DNA of 64,000 nucleotides from Malurus cyaneus samueli (Eukaryota > Chordata > Aves > Passeriformes > Maluridae). The notes under the pieces were generated by a model. It was not told where the DNA came from and ran no database searches. It saw only the letters and a list, made by a program, of their open reading frames with translations. Location of the stretch: the NCBI GenBank assembly GCA_009741485.1, contig CM019236.1, positions 64,589,535-64,653,534 on the forward strand, in the 5' to 3' direction. Position 1 is the stretch's first letter. Each line of letters starts with the position of its first letter. Shown one piece after another: positions 24,484 through 38,800 of the stretch. A program made the position numbers and the translations under genes.

Positions 24484-27400
24484 GGCAACAAGAGGAGTAT
24501 GAGTGGGAAAGTGCAAAAAATACGCACCATGGGCAGAACAGCTGAGCACCTGCCGTTTGTAACTACCGGTTCCTGGCAGGCATCTGCTCTTCACCCTTTT
24601 TAATAAGTTCCCCCAAAGCTCTTCCAAATACTTAGGAGGGTGAGGAGCTGTGTCGACCAAGTGCTGGGGCATTATGTGGTTTCCATGATCACTTTGTCCT
24701 GCTCTGGGCCTCTAAGCAGGGGGCTTCCTCCCCTGGGTGGTGGAAAGGTGTAACTCCTGCTTCTGGAGTAGAGCCAGCCCCAGCACTGTGCAAACAGGGC
24801 AGTTGCAGTCTGTCCCCCTCTCCCAGCATGTCTCTTGGGCTGGCATAGAGATGAGGTTGGAAGTGGCTTTGAAATATCAGTCCCATCTTTACAAAGAAGA
24901 CTCAGAGCAGTTGAGCCTAATGAATTTGACCAAGGATGCCTCCTGAAGGGAGGGGCAAGGAAAGTGGAAGCAAGAAACTGGCTGGCTTTCTCCTCCTTCC
25001 TTCCTTCCACCTTGCGTCCAGAGGCTGATGGAGTAGTGCCTCTAAAAAAGTACAGGACTGCTTTGGTGTTCACTTGTATTTAGGTCTGAAATTGTTGTCT
25101 TTGGCACTGCCTGCTCATATGATAGGTTGAATCTTAGAATTTAGGTCAAAAAAGGTGGGGAGCCCATACCAAAACCTGTATTACGTGCACTGTATATTCA
25201 AAACGGCTGTAATTACAGTGTTCGCATTAAACTCACAGAAAGCTTTTTATTATATTTAATTACTTGATGGGGCAGCAAGTACTAATTATAACTTATTCTA
25301 ATCTTCTTTAAAAATAAGAAGTGGCAGCTTGGTGAGAAGAAATGTGTGTGAGTATTTGATACAAAGAATTGATGTGCCAGATTTTTTTTCCTGTGGAGCT
25401 CTGATGTTACAACCAGGGCAAGATTGTAAGTGACACATGTTCAGTATGTTTTAACATAATAGCCATGCCCAGAAAATAACCCTCAACTTCCCTTCTGCAG
25501 AATATTTCTGCTCACAGAGTACTTCTGAGGGCATTCTTAGGAATATTCAGCCATACATCATACTGCCATAATATGGTTGTGTGCCAAAGTGGTTTTATTC
25601 ATTTAAAACAATGCTTTGATTCATACAGGTTAGCGATGTGGTAGCTAACTGGGATGATTAAATTTTTTACAGGCTTTAACAGCAGAGGAATGAAAAGTTA
25701 CTCCTTCCTTATAGCTCTTATTTTTGTTAGCATTTACTCTTTCTGGGAAGTTTAGTTTAAAACACGATTCAACTTTGTATTAAAGATATGTGCATAAGAG
25801 TCCAAACCAAGACTCAGTCTTCACTGTAAAGGCTGCTGTGCAGACAGCTCATACATGGATACTTGTGTTTGCTTTCAGCACATTTGATTTGCTGCTGCTA
25901 ATCAAACAAGCTGAAATATCATCAATTTGAATTTTTGTTAGAATTTTCACTTAGACTAGAGAAGCTTTCAAAGCAAAGTCTTTATTAGATGAAAAAATAA
26001 CCTCTATGGAGGAAAATTCAAAAAAAGAGAGATACTGCAAAAAATGTTATGCTAACATTTTATGTTGGTTCCCTCCCCCCAGATAAATCTGTTAGCTGAT
26101 TAATACTGTCAGTTGTATTTCATTTGGAAGAATTCAAACCACAAGATAACTCTTGCAGCCACCAGCACATCTTGAAACACTCATTTTTGCTATGATAGTA
26201 CTTCAAACAAGTTCTCATATCATTTGATTGCACAAGGAGGATTGTAAATATGAGAAATTGCAGGGTGGAACGCTAGATGTGTGCTTGGAGGGAATGAAGA
26301 AGACGAATTTTCTGTTTTGCCTAGCACTTTATGAAAGCATAAAGCGCATTCAAGATCAAGAATATAGAATGATTTCTAGATGCCTCTCCACCTTAATGTA
26401 CCTCTGAAGGCAAGGAAGGTACCTCCTGCTGTATGTACAATCTCAAATGTCACAGTTCTTGGACACAGCCAATCTCTCAGTTCTTACGTTCAAAGCATGC
26501 TCTGCCTAAGTGATATTTTGTGGGACTTGCCCACTTAGCAATATATACTTCCCAGCACTAATTTTAACATTTAAACACATTTATATATCCACAGCCAAAG
26601 CAGTGCTGGCAATACTGAAGTTTTTGACTGGCTGGTATTTGTAAAAGGAAAGGTCAAGTAAATTTATAGGGTAGATGTAAGTGTCCCCCTGATCCTTGTT
26701 GCACTGAGAACCAGTTGTGTCTTTTGTTCTCATGTATTGCAAGTCAGGTTGTCTCAATTAAGGCTTGACTAAGCACTGAACACTAGTACAAGAAGTTTAT
26801 GAGGCTTTGTTTTTTCTCTTCTCACTGCTCCTTTACCTACAGCTGAACAAAGGAATAAAAAATCTGGAAACTGAACACAGCAGAAGTAAAGCATCTTTAG
26901 ACCTAACGTGGCGACCCTGATGTGATACTGAAGTCCCAATACCTTTATACCGGGGTATTGGGAATAAATGGAGTGTTACATATTGCAAATGACAAACTGT
27001 GATCCTGCAGCAGCTATCCTTGCCTGAGGAGGGTCAGAAGAATCAAGCCCTTGGCTGGGTGTGAATGCTTCAGTGGAAACTTGGCACTCTTCACATTACA
27101 TAGTGCTGCGTGTATCCCAGTGCTTCTGTTTGCTATAAGGAGGCTGGAGAAGGGGTGGGGAAGAAAGAGCTCATTCAATCACAGATGGATGAGCAGCAGT
27201 GGGAAGTGTACAGCAGACTTTAATTCCAGAAAGTGGTTACTGGTGTAAACTGCCTGTGAGTAAAAGACTTGTTTATTTGTGGAAATTCTTAAAACATGAA
27301 ATAGAAAACCTGGAAAGTGCCTGATTATGTTCTCTAGAAGTAGTTCTCTGGACTGTGCTTGCAAAAATCAAGGAAAGATTAACCACTGATTCAGGCCAAC

Positions 27401-30388
27401 AATGCTCATTTTTGAAAAACCACTAGCAATTAAAAATATACATCTCAACTCACTATTTCAAAACAGGAATCACCTGGAAGTCTTGTACTCTGCAAGGCTC
27501 CTCCTGGAGCTGCTGCATGTGGAGCTGGTGGCTCAGGATTTTGGTGAACCAGGCCCTCATGAGAGGTCTGCTCCAGCTGCTGAGTACTCTGTGCAGCAGG
27601 TGCTTTAATGGTAGTTTGTAAACCTTGTTTTGGGAGTAACTTCTCATTGTTTATCTATGCCATCAAAAAGAGCTTGAAGCTGGAGCAGGAGTGAAGAGTG
27701 TAGGTAATGACTTTCACAGGGCAGGATGCAGCTACATTTTGATTTAGCGCAGCTGCAAAGAGAAGAATGGCAGTTCTACCTTAAAAAGGGATTGAACAAC
27801 AGTGTGGATGTGCACAATGTTAATGGTTAGACATTAAACGTGAGACAAAGCCGTAAACCATGCAGTGATGCTTATCCTGCTTTCTACTTTAGTTTTACAA
27901 TATCCTGGTTCTTGCACATAATTGCATTACAAAAGGCCTTGCATTCCCCTTGATACAGAAGCCAAAGCAAGTGTGCATATCATCCTTCCTGGTGAATGCC
28001 TGCCCCTTTTGTTTGTTTAGTTATTCTGCATTTATTTGCAGGTAAAAGGACAGGAAAACGCATGCATACTTCCTGTGCTCTGGTCTCATTAACCAGATTT
28101 CCTCAAAGAAGAAGAGAAGTTTTGCCAAGCAGCTAAATGAAATGCACATGGTATGAAAATTTATGCTGCTTTCATGATCGGATTTTTGCATTCATGAATA
28201 ATAAAGGTTTTAACAAGAACAGATAACAAGATTGGCACAAAACAGTGAAGTGGTTAATACATCAACCTCTCTGTTGTAGGATTCCCCTGAGACCAGCAGA
28301 CTGTTCAATCTCCTTCCCCCTCCTCTTCCTCTAGCACCAAAATTAGTCTGATGGGACATGCAGATCATCCAGATAGTTTAGCAGAAAGCCGGTGTTTTAT
28401 CTATGACTGGTTCTGTAGCTACCTCTTGCATGCTTGTTTTGAGGAAGCTCAAGGTTTTTGCCTAAAAAAGGACCTTTAGCTTTTGAATGAGATTTTTATT
28501 TCAGATGCTCTCCATCAGCATTTGCATTTGAATCTGAAGCTGCCACTTTGCTTGGGTCTTTTCAGCAGCAATTGGCTGACCAGAGTTTGCATGACTCAGA
28601 AGCTGGGGAATGGAAGTCAAAGCAGCACGGTTTTCATGAGCAGAGTCAGGGAAGGGTAATCTCCTCAACGCCCTGTGCCATCTCAGTGGTGCTGAAGGCC
28701 GACACTTCCTGGTCTTTGGTGAGGAACAGAGACGCTGCAAGGTCCTCGAGACCAAAGCACTCATTTTGATTACCTACATCCACAACAGCTAAAGGCCTGA
28801 TCACTTCAGTGTCAAAGTGATATGCTCTGAGTTAATGATGGCACTGTGCTTGGATGGGACACTGAGCATTTTACCCTGCTCTGATGCTTTCTAGAGCAAA
28901 GGTTTATGGCCTGTTTACTGCAGCCTGGTGTGCTGGACCAGTGGGAGCAGGTGTCAGGCAATGCACGTGGAGAAGAGGAGTGTCAAACCAGCAAACAAAC
29001 ACCCACTCACAGGACGGGCTCACCCCTTCCCTCTCAGCCGACAGCTCCCTGTGCTCTCCTGCTGGCAATCTGCCTTGGTGCCATCCCAGCTTCACGCAAG
29101 TGTTGGCTGGGATCCAGGGTAACAACTCTGCATTCTGTGCTTTTGCCTCTGCAAGCTAACAAAACCCATTTGCCTGAACTTTGATCGTTGGCCAAATCTG
29201 TCCTTCAAGGCTGATATTTGGGTTGCCTGCACATCTTGTGAAGGTCAGACAATTCAACTGGGCCACTATGGCAGCCTTGCTCTCAGAGTAGGAGCTAAAA
29301 GATGCTTCGGTTAAGAGTTGGCCTGGAAAAGCTGCCTAGGGCTAGGTACTGCATCCTAGATGAGTCAGGCAGATGATACCACAGATATTTGAGGGAAAAT
29401 AAAGGAATTTATTGCAATAAATCTGGAGTTTTTGTAAAAAAATGAAGTAAAAAATAAAGCAAAACGGTGAGTTGAAAGTAGACACAGAAGAGTGGTTTAA
29501 AGAAGTTTTATTTAATTTTATTCATTTAATGGATAAAAAAATCAGGGAAATAAAAGAATATTTTAATCTTAAGTGCAGATTAAAATAAATGACCATAGAT
29601 CTTGTGCTACTTTCTTGCCATAGTCTGCATGTACAGCTTTATTTGGTGTTACATTCAGCATTGTTGAGAAGAAAAAAATCCTTCAGATTTTAAACAATTA
29701 AATAGTTTTTAGGGTGTTTTTAAAACTTCTATCAAGGGGCAATAAGCTTGCTCTGAAACAAGCAGATCTTTTTTTTCCTGTGTGTTTATACGTGACACTC
29801 AACCAGTATCATGGAGCAAGTTATCCCTGACAGTATTATCTGGATATTTTGTCACTGTTTTTGTCAACTGTTTGCTCTTTTGCATCCTTTCAGTGAAAAC
29901 TTGTCCCAGAAGACGCCATAGGAGTATTTACTTTATTTTAAACATTACTAAAATAAGAAAATTGCAAAAGAGTAAATTAATGATCTCAGGCACTACCCTA
30001 GTTTCAGCTCACTTAGGCAACAGATAACTGTCTTAAATGTTGGGCTTAACACACTGATGAATAATAAACCTCTTCCATTTTGAAATGTAGTGCAGTTTGC
30101 TATCTGCTTCTGCTTGAGAAGGCAGAGTGCTTTACCAGATCTCTGTATTTCTTCTCTTCTCCTGGATAAAATGTGAAGCCAGAATGTGGCTTGCTGTGGG
30201 CAAGATTAGAATGAAAAAAACACATCTCTGCCATGTGAAGCACTGGTTGTATTTGCAGGAGCAGAGATATATGTAACCCAGGACAAGTCCTCATAATACA
30301 TACCCCAGCACTAGATCTGTGATTGAGGAAATGGAAAGTGAGGGTTTGGTAATGGAAACAGAAATACATGCATATTGTCAATGAAATT

Positions 30389-30415
30389 GGGAGGGGTAGG
30401 GGTGGGGGAGGGGGG
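30389..30415 (+). other. G-quadruplex-type motif
   Basis: A run of five G-tracts (3, 4, 4, 5 and 6 G) separated by single bases or TA. It satisfies the usual G3+N1-7 quadruplex pattern on the + strand. No promoter or gene is recognised nearby. Confidence 0.6.
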
Positions 30416-33400
30416 AAGCAAAAGAATGTCCTAATTGGACGTCCTACCGAGAAATGAAAAAAGAAAACCATTCTTGTGGTGGAGTGTCAGGGCGTGGAGG
30501 TTCCCAAGAAGAATCCTCTGAAGGAGGAGGAAAACACACAGTGACTCACTGGGCAAGTAGTTTCCATTTGGAAAAGTTAAGCCAGATTTGGGAGCTGTTT
30601 ACATCAACACAATACACTGCTTATTGCATGCACAGAATGAGTGATACCAAGTCTGGAAACTATCATGCCTCATCTAACCTCAGAGTATTCACTGTTAGAG
30701 AAAAAAAGGCAGGAGAAAAACAATGGAAGAGCTGAAATCCAGCAATAAACTGGAACTTTCTAAATAGGTCACCTGGTGCTGTGCTGTGATCCCAGCCTTT
30801 TAACTTCTCATGTGTCTTCAGCTAAATTAGGAGAAAAGGTAGTGTATTCAGTAGGAATTCTGTCTGGAGGGCATGCTGTAAAGAATCAAATTTAATCACT
30901 GTATCACCAAACAAATTGTGTCCTGTAAACAGTTCTAGATCAGCTTCTAACAAATACACTCACACACCTCTGTGCTGTGTGTACTCAGCTGGGTGATTTG
31001 CCTGTCTGTTTATTTTCAGGGAACTGTTAATTCTACCAGTAAGACGTAAAATGAAAACTTAGGGGCAGAATTTGAATATTTTGAAACACAGTTGTTGAAT
31101 GGACTGGGAGCAAGAACGGGTAGGAAACCACAGCATAGCAAAGGATATACATTGTTTATTCCTTGTGAGCCCCTGTAGTTTCTCCCTTTAGCCAAGGTCC
31201 ACCAACCAGTCACTTCTTGGTAAACAAGCTGGAGAGAATTCCTGTCAGTGACATTATGCTGCAGGAGAGGAGGCCAGAAGAGATCCTGTTTTGGCAGGGC
31301 ATGAGGTGAGGACACAAACGCGTGGTTGGGAAAGCCTTTGCACAAGCAAGGCTCGTGTGATAGACTGTTTTTGATGCAGGAAGGTGACCGTGGCTGAGGC
31401 GAAGTATATATTTATCAGCAAGAGTGCTCCAGGCACTAAGGAACTCTGTAAACAGACTGTGCCAAGCCTGGCTATTGAACACAGGAAAGAAGGCTGTTTT
31501 GCCCAGAAAAATCTGACTGCAACAGGATGTGAGCCCGCTGAGGCCGTGCAGGTGAAGACAGAGGCAATAGTCACTCCATGGACTGCCAAGTTTCCAATTC
31601 ATCCCAAACTGAGAATTTCCCATAAGAAGTTGGTCTGGAGCTTCATGCAAAAATATGGAGATAGGAAAACTCCCTAAGACAAACATATTTTAGTTTTGTG
31701 ATCAGAGGTTGGCATTGCTCCCTGGCTGGTTCCCAAAAAGTTTTTTAATGTAGTGTTTTTCTGCTCCTTCCCCTCTCCCCACCCAGCCCCATTTCTTTGA
31801 AACTCTTGATACATCGCAACTCTTTGTCTTGGCCACACTTTTGTGATGGTGAAGGGAAGGATGGAGCATTGTGTCTGATAGGTAGATATCCCCCAAATCA
31901 GAAAACTCTTTTTGTAAGATATGTGTTATGTGAGCAGAGGACAGTCACAGCCAGAAAAGGATGGTGACAAACAGTGTAGCCTCTTTAAATGGATCCTAGG
32001 CAATATCTCTTGCCAGTCCAGAGATCTGACATTTTTTCATAACCAGAATTCATTGACCTCTCACTGAATTTCTTTACTCAGTGTGATTTCTCTCATATGA
32101 ACAGTGACCTTGTTTCCTTCTTCAACCCTTTTCTTTAAGCATTGTTTCAAACTTAATTCTGTGCCGTCACATCACATACAGCTTTTGCCATCCCCCTATG
32201 CTGAGAAACACAGCTGGGAGGCTAAAACCACTTGTGATGCCTCACACTCAAAAAACACTCATAACAAATCTCTCTAAAATATCCTGCCAAATGGCATCTT
32301 TGTAAATCTCCCTGTCTAACATCGTATAAGGGAGCAGACACCAGAAACTCAGTGTGCAGAAGAAGGAGAAATCACTAGTTACCCAGCTGAAGCAAACAAG
32401 AAAAATTCTGTAACTGAGAGTGCTTTGCAGATCTGCCCACTTCTTTTTTTTTACGTGGCAATACAAATCCTTTTCAATGGCTGTTAGAAACTTGGAGTAA
32501 TGGGAATGGCTGGAAGGCATAAAAAATTAACTTTGAAGATATCAAACTTCACATATATGAAACTGTATAGAATTTGAACAATGCTATATAATTCTGCACT
32601 CTGTAGGCAGTCAGATAGGGCTATTTTAAAATTAGCTGCAATTTGCATTACATATTTTACTGTTATAATTCAATGTCTGTATTTATAGCCATGTCATTAC
32701 AAGGTAGGGTTTTCTTTTTATTTTTCCCTTTGGCTGGAGTTTATGATGTGTATGAAAACTGAGTCTAAGTCATGCACTGTTTGTTCCAAAAGCACAAACC
32801 AGATGAAGAGACACTGGGTTGTCCCAAATTTAGAAGACTGTTTGACATAATAATTCCAACCTCCAAGAATTAGCCTCACCAACGCTTTTTTTTTGTCTCT
32901 TAACTAAGCAAAGCAAACCTTTTGGAGTTGACTGATAGTTGGAAATAGCCAACTATGTGCACACACTCCAGTTCTAAATAAAGGCTGGCCAGAAATTTGT
33001 TCAAGCAACATGACACTTTTGTTTTTACATATTCATGCAGAAACAAAGAAGGCAATGAATGCCAATGTCCTGCAGAAATCATCGCCTACAAGGCCTGAAA
33101 ATCACTACATGAGCACACTGCTGCAACAGAACAAACAAGAAAAGGTAACTTCACTGCTTTTTTTTTTATTTTGGGCGACATTTAAACTTTCCCAGCACAG
33201 ACACATCTTTCCTTTCCAGTAGACTTGCCACTTAGCAACCATTTGAACTCACATCAGCAGAGATGACTGGACAGGAATTGCCAGAACAAAATTCTCAGAG
33301 GCTGTATGTATAGATGCTTCAAACTCCAAATGCTGTACTGGGGAGACATCTCAGTCTGTCAGCATGTGAAAAATAAGCATATTGTGGTGAGACAGATGAA

Positions 33401-34480
33401 AATAATTTCTGATTGATTTGTGTGAAAGTTTTACTGTATCCAGCATGAGCTCAGCTATAAATATGTTCCAAAGAAATGTATTTGTTAGCAACTTGATAGC
33501 TTGCTATTCTTCCACACTCTTCCATCTGCCTACAAAAAAACCCAAAGTCAAACCCCAAAGCAAACAAATAAACAAGTTATGAAAATGTTTATAAGAAATA
33601 TTTGGTGTGTCTCTTCCCCATTTTTCTGAGAAGTAAAGTTGAGAAAATGTTAGTGACACAAGTGCGAAGTTGGCAGGTTGATCTGCCCTATGGCAAGAGT
33701 AGATGCCAGGGTTGCTTCCTGTGAAACAAACATTTTAGAGCAGCAAGTCTATCAGACTGTGTCTGGTAAACACAGAGATGAGATAAACACAGTCCTTGCA
33801 TCTCTCATCCTCCTTTGTTCACTGTTGTCTTGATCACTCATGGGATAGATAGAACACAAAATGAAAGCAGGCAGAACAGCAGAGCCAAAGAGGGAGAGTG
33901 TCCATATTTTGTCAGGTTTGAATTTCAGTATCTGACCAATAAACACAGATTCCTTGGATATGTTCATGTGGTATGGTACTGGGCCCTGTGCCATCTAGCT
34001 GACTGGGATAATGGCAGCATTGCTGACATAGGGCAGCAAAAAAAAAGAAAAAAAATAATAAAAGAAAATGACCCAAGCAAACCTTTCAGTGTCTTGGGAG
34101 CCAAGTGTATTAGACAAGCTGTGTCCACACAGACATACCAGTGCCCGGAACGGTCCTGTTCACAGCTACATGCCTGTGCTGTATTCCTAGGAAGACTTGC
34201 TTTTTGTCTTCTACAGTCTTCTGTTTTTGGAATAAGCCGGTCCTGTTTGGGCAGAAAAACCATTGGAAATGAGATGAGCAAGATTGCCTGCAGGTCATTG
34301 TCCCTGACGTTATCCCTGATATGTACTAAGGAATGTACAGTTTTGTGGAAGTCATCAAGCAGAGGAGACAATAGTCATCTCTAATTCCTGTTTCAGTGCT
34401 ATTTTCTTAGCTAATGAAGCATGTGGGTAGAGAAATTAGGTAATTTCTAATGTGAAATTCAAATATTGGGCCAATATCTG

Positions 34481-34511
34481 TCCTTCCTTCCTGCCTTCCT
34501 GCCTTCCTTCT
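34481..34511. repeat. (CCTTCCTG)-type microsatellite
   Basis: About four imperfect units of CCTTCCTG/CCTTCCTT. Short simple repeat. Confidence 0.8.
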
Positions 34512-34707
34512 TGGCTGAAGCCCCCCAAAAAAATAATTTAAAAAAATCCCTAACTCGAGACTCTTACATACTAAGAGATAATTTGGCAAAATAAAAAATT
34601 AGCCAACGGAATATGATGCAGCAAGCACCAGACCTTTCTAAGAACCTGGTGTCTCCTGCAATCTCATCAACTTGCTCTAAACTTGCTTGGGATGGTGTGG
34701 CCAAACG

Positions 34708-35810
34708 TGGTAGTTTGACCCTCTCTGGGTGCCAAGTGCCACCAAAACCACTCTGTCAATGCCCTTCTCAACCCTTCTCTCTAGGGAGAGAAAAGTACAA
34801 CGAAAAAATACAACCTGGGTCCAGGTCAGGACAGGGAGAGACATCAGTCACTAATTACTATCACAGGCAAGACAGATTCTGTGAAATTAACTGAAATTAT
34901 TGCTGAACAACTCAGAGAAATATCATAAGAAATGAAATCAAATCTTAAAAACACCTTCCCACATCCCACCCTTCTTCTTGGACTTGCCTTAGCTCCCAAA
35001 TCCTTTATCTCTTGCCTGCCCATGGCACAGGGAGATGGAAATGATGGTTCCAGTCAGTTCACTGCACAATGCTGCTCCTTCCCCCTCACACGATTCCTGT
35101 GCTCCAGCATGGGGTGTCTCCCATGGGAGACAGTTCTCCATGGGTTTCAACGTCTGCTCTTCCCATGGCATGCCATTCTTCATGAACTGCTCCAGTGTGG
35201 GTCCCTTCCACAGGATGCAGTCCTTCAGTATCAGCCTGCTCCATCCCAGTACCCCACACAATCACAGGTCTGACCAGCAAACCTTCTCCAGCATGGGCTC
35301 TTCTTTCCATGGGGCTCCTCTCTTTATCTCCTCTCTCCTGCCAGGAGTCTGCTCCAGCATGGGCTTCTCCAGTGGCTGCAGCCTCCTTTGGGCATCCCCT
35401 GCTGCCGTGATGGATCTCCATGACCTGTGGGTGGATCTCTGCTCCCCATGGATCTCCCTGGGCTGCAGGGGCACAGCCTCTTAAACATGGGAAGCACCAA
35501 GGGCTGCAGGGGAATCACAGCTCTCACTCCTGGAGCACCTCCTGCCCCTCCTTCTGCACTGACCTTGGGGTCTGCAGGAATGTGTTGTTCCCACACATTC
35601 TCACTTGGCTCTGTCAAATGCTTCTGAGCAGTAACTTCTTCTCCTTCTTGCAGATGCACTGCTACCACCACTGGTGGCCTTGGCCAGGCCAGCAATGCAT
35701 CCATCCTGGTATTGGCATCAGTGAACAGGGGAAGCTTGTGACAGCTTTTCGCAAAAGCCATCCCTGTAGGCCCTTCCCCCCTGCCACAAAAATCCAATCC
35801 ATCATCTACC
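34708..35810 (-). mobile_element. Avian ERVL-like LTR element, solo or fragment, antisense
   Basis: This resembles a dispersed avian retroviral LTR-type repeat that I recognise from bird genomes, read here in reverse. Its landmarks run from 'tagtttgaccctctctgggt' near 34,711 and 'ggacagggagagacatcagt' near 34,830 to a series of degenerate 'gctccagcatggg' / 'ccatgggg' blocks (35,100-35,480). After these come 'gcactgaccttggggtctgc' near 35,556 and the end near 'ccacaaaaatccaatcc'. A minus-strand open frame crosses much of it (35,324-35,869), but it has no retroviral protein motif and is not taken as a gene. The class III (ERVL) assignment is from memory. No target-site duplication was found. 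Confidence 0.7.
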
Positions 35811-38800
35811 ACTGCAAGGGAGGAGTATGGGTATTTCAAGGCACACTGTGACAGGGGATTGAGAACCATTTGCTGTCCACAGATTCAGCCTAAAGCTCCT
35901 AACAGATGTTCCTGTCTGACCCTTGGCAACATGGCATTGCTTAGGATAATAATTACAATTTGAATGTCAAAGGAACTTGCTATGACAAGCTGCTGAATGC
36001 AGTTCCTCTTCCTTACCTGCCTCTCACAGTGTATTGTGTGGGTTTTTATTGAGTGCATGCTGAACACTGAATGGATCATCATTGTTTTCTGAAACCACCA
36101 CTATGGCACCAACAGGAATGTCTTTTGTTTGCCTTGAAGCTGTTTCACATGAGGAATATATGTCAGGGAGGGAAAAGTACTTTTTTATTCATCTCATGTT
36201 TGAACAAGTTATCCTGTAATGTATGTACCTGCTCAGTGTCAGCTGGTGTAAAAAATCCAAATATGAATGGTGATCTAAGATCTACAGCTTGGTGTAAATC
36301 TATGCACCAATGGAGTTCCGTCAATTTGCCTTGAAAAATATAAGCAATTCTTCTATTTTCGTGTCTTCTGCTAGCACTATAACTTGTAGATAGTCTGAGT
36401 GACCTTGGTGTTATGGCAGGACAGCTGTCAAGGATAAAATTCCTCAGAGTTACCAGAAAAACCTAAGAATTTTTTATTTATCTGTGAGAGACCAAAGTAC
36501 TTGGTGTGACTTCCAGCCATGAGTGTATCTGAGGTAACACAGGATGAAACTTTCCCACTGCATCTGTGGCCTTGTATAATTCAGTTCAGTTGTAAGGGAT
36601 AGAACCCTCTGTGAAATATAGTACCAGGGGCACTGAAACTGTTGACACTGATCAATCTTGGAGATACAAATTCTGGTTTCATCTCATGACTCCTGAACAG
36701 ACAGCAGATGACATTAAGTCATTAATGCCACAACAGGTAATATTAAGCCAAATATGGACACTTCTTCATAGTTTTGGATAGCAAATGCACTTACTGGGTA
36801 AGATATTCAGAAGCTGGGGGTGGTTGGGAGTAGAAACTTGAACACAATATGTCAATTCTGCATTTTTATGTGGGATACACTAGGAGATCTAAGGAGGTCA
36901 TGTTTAAAAATAGAGTAATAAAATTAATACAGTGCTGTCTACCCTGCACGGCTGGCATGACCTGACTTGATGAAGCTGCACATACAGAATGGCTTTTATT
37001 TTTAGGCCACTCTATCTGGGATAACAATGACTCAGCTGATAGTGACGCAGTCGGTATAGTTTGTCTTGATGTCTGGCACTTATTCTTGAAAAGAACAGAG
37101 AAACGTATTTAAGCTGTCAGGCCTTTATTGTTTCATTAGGTGGTGGTACCTTTTGCACAGAAGGAGCAAGGGAGCTGCTGAAAGAAAGAATGATGAGCAG
37201 CAATTCTAGAAGGGCACAAAGGTGCTGCAGGAGTTACTTCTCTTCCTTTGTTTCTTCCCAGTTCATCTCTGACACAAGGAGATGTTTAATTTTTTATCAT
37301 AATGACTATCATTAAAACCAGTTTGAACAATTTCATGAGCTCTGGGGTGTATATCTTTATCTATATCTCTGGGAGATGTGTATTTTTAGATACGAATGAA
37401 ACTAAAAAAAATCATGCCTCTGTATCTGGCTTTTGTATTTTGATACCTAATTTATTCATGACAAAGATGACTTGCATTTCTAAATATGCCTTTTGTCCCA
37501 TGGGATGCGAAAGTCTTTTTAGAGACAAAGCATATAGGTGTGAACCACTTCATTTACCCTGTGAACTTCAGCCACCACTGGGGTGGAAACTGTTTGACTG
37601 TGCAAAGAAACACAAGACAACATCTTGGGCTAGAAAGTAAAAAAACATTAATCATGTTCAAATTAAATTATTACAGAGCACCCGCACATCTGAGAGCCCT
37701 AATAACACTAATTGGGTAGTGGCACCAGTGCTGACCATCAAAGGTCTGAATTTACATACTGTCTGAACAGACAGCTTTAGAGTTATACTTATGGTCCAAG
37801 AAGTCTGTACATATCTCCCCCTTCCTTGCTGGAAGGTGTCCTGAGACAGAAAAATTTGGTGGAAATCTTTCACATTGTAAAATAGAGAAATACAGCAAAC
37901 TTCCCACTTGTGCCGACCCAGGAATTCAGAACCTCACCAATAAAGAGCTGGTTATATTTCACTACCAAATCTGATCCCAAAGGTAGGTGCTTTTTCTCAG
38001 TCATGTTTTTCATTCCACAGTGTTTTTTCCCTCAGATACAAAGGGTGGAATGTGATTAATGGCTTCTCAACTCCCGCACTTGCTGCTCTGGAGGAGTTTA
38101 AGGGAGGACTTTTCACAGATGTCCTCCTTTATCCTCCAGAGAGGGGATGGCAGTAGCTTGGCTCTTTCTTCTGTGTGGGCTATGCTTCTCTTAAAGATGA
38201 GCTGGTTGATTTATTTTGCATTCCATTTTTTAATTAGCTCCTTTTAAGCTGGGAGGCATTTTCTTAGTCCACTTTCATTCTTGTCTTCATGCATGCTGAC
38301 ACAACCACAGATGAGTTATACAAGATTGAGAGACCCTGGGTCTGATTCTCATCTAATGAAGATTTGATGCTTTGACACTGCTTTGACAGTGTAAATTGGT
38401 TAAAACCATCCCTAGCATTTATCCTGCGCATGCCAGAGTATTGGAAATAGCCTGATTGTAGACAAGAGTTTGGCTTTCTGGTACTTGGAGAATAATTTTT
38501 AAATCAGCTGTGTTTCTTCTGGGTGGTATGTTGTGTCTCCAGCCAGGGTTCAGTAATGGGTCTTGAAACAGACACAGTTAGGGGAGGAAAAGTTTGTTCT
38601 TCCTTTGCTATGAAGAGTAAGTACAAGCACTGAGTGCAAGAGAGACGGATGAATCCTGCAGCTTTCCACCAAATGCTCACTTCTCACAGACTCAGACTTG
38701 GGGCATCTATTGATTTTAGTTCAGTTCCTCACAATTTAAAATCATGAGAGGACTGAACAGAGCAAGGAGCAGAGGAATATCCTAGATGAAATTGGTCAAA

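Larger units (their letters stand above)
24484..34707. other. Intergenic stretch downstream of EFNA5
   Basis: No gene is recognised. The base composition is mixed, with slightly GC-richer patches at 24.5-25.1, 28.5-29.2 and 31.2-31.7 kb. In these patches several frames stay open for 60-158 codons on both strands. None resembles a known family and none has convincing splice sites. A G-rich run at 30,389-30,415 and a CCTTCCTG microsatellite at 34,481-34,511 are the only notable motifs. Confidence 0.6.

Noticed and set aside
31210..31686. Cluster of overlapping frames up to 158 codons on both strands
   Set aside because: Several frames are open at once on both strands, which reflects low stop density rather than one coding frame. 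No known domain was seen.
33815..34384. 189-codon open frame on the + strand, the longest in the window
   Set aside because: The protein has no recognisable motif, crosses an A-rich low-complexity stretch (KKRKKIIKEN), and overlaps long frames on the other strand. It lacks splice or promoter context, so chance is more likely.
35324..35869. 181-codon minus-strand frame
   Set aside because: It lies almost wholly in the ERVL-like dispersed repeat and has no gag, protease, polymerase or envelope motif; it follows from the repeat blocks.
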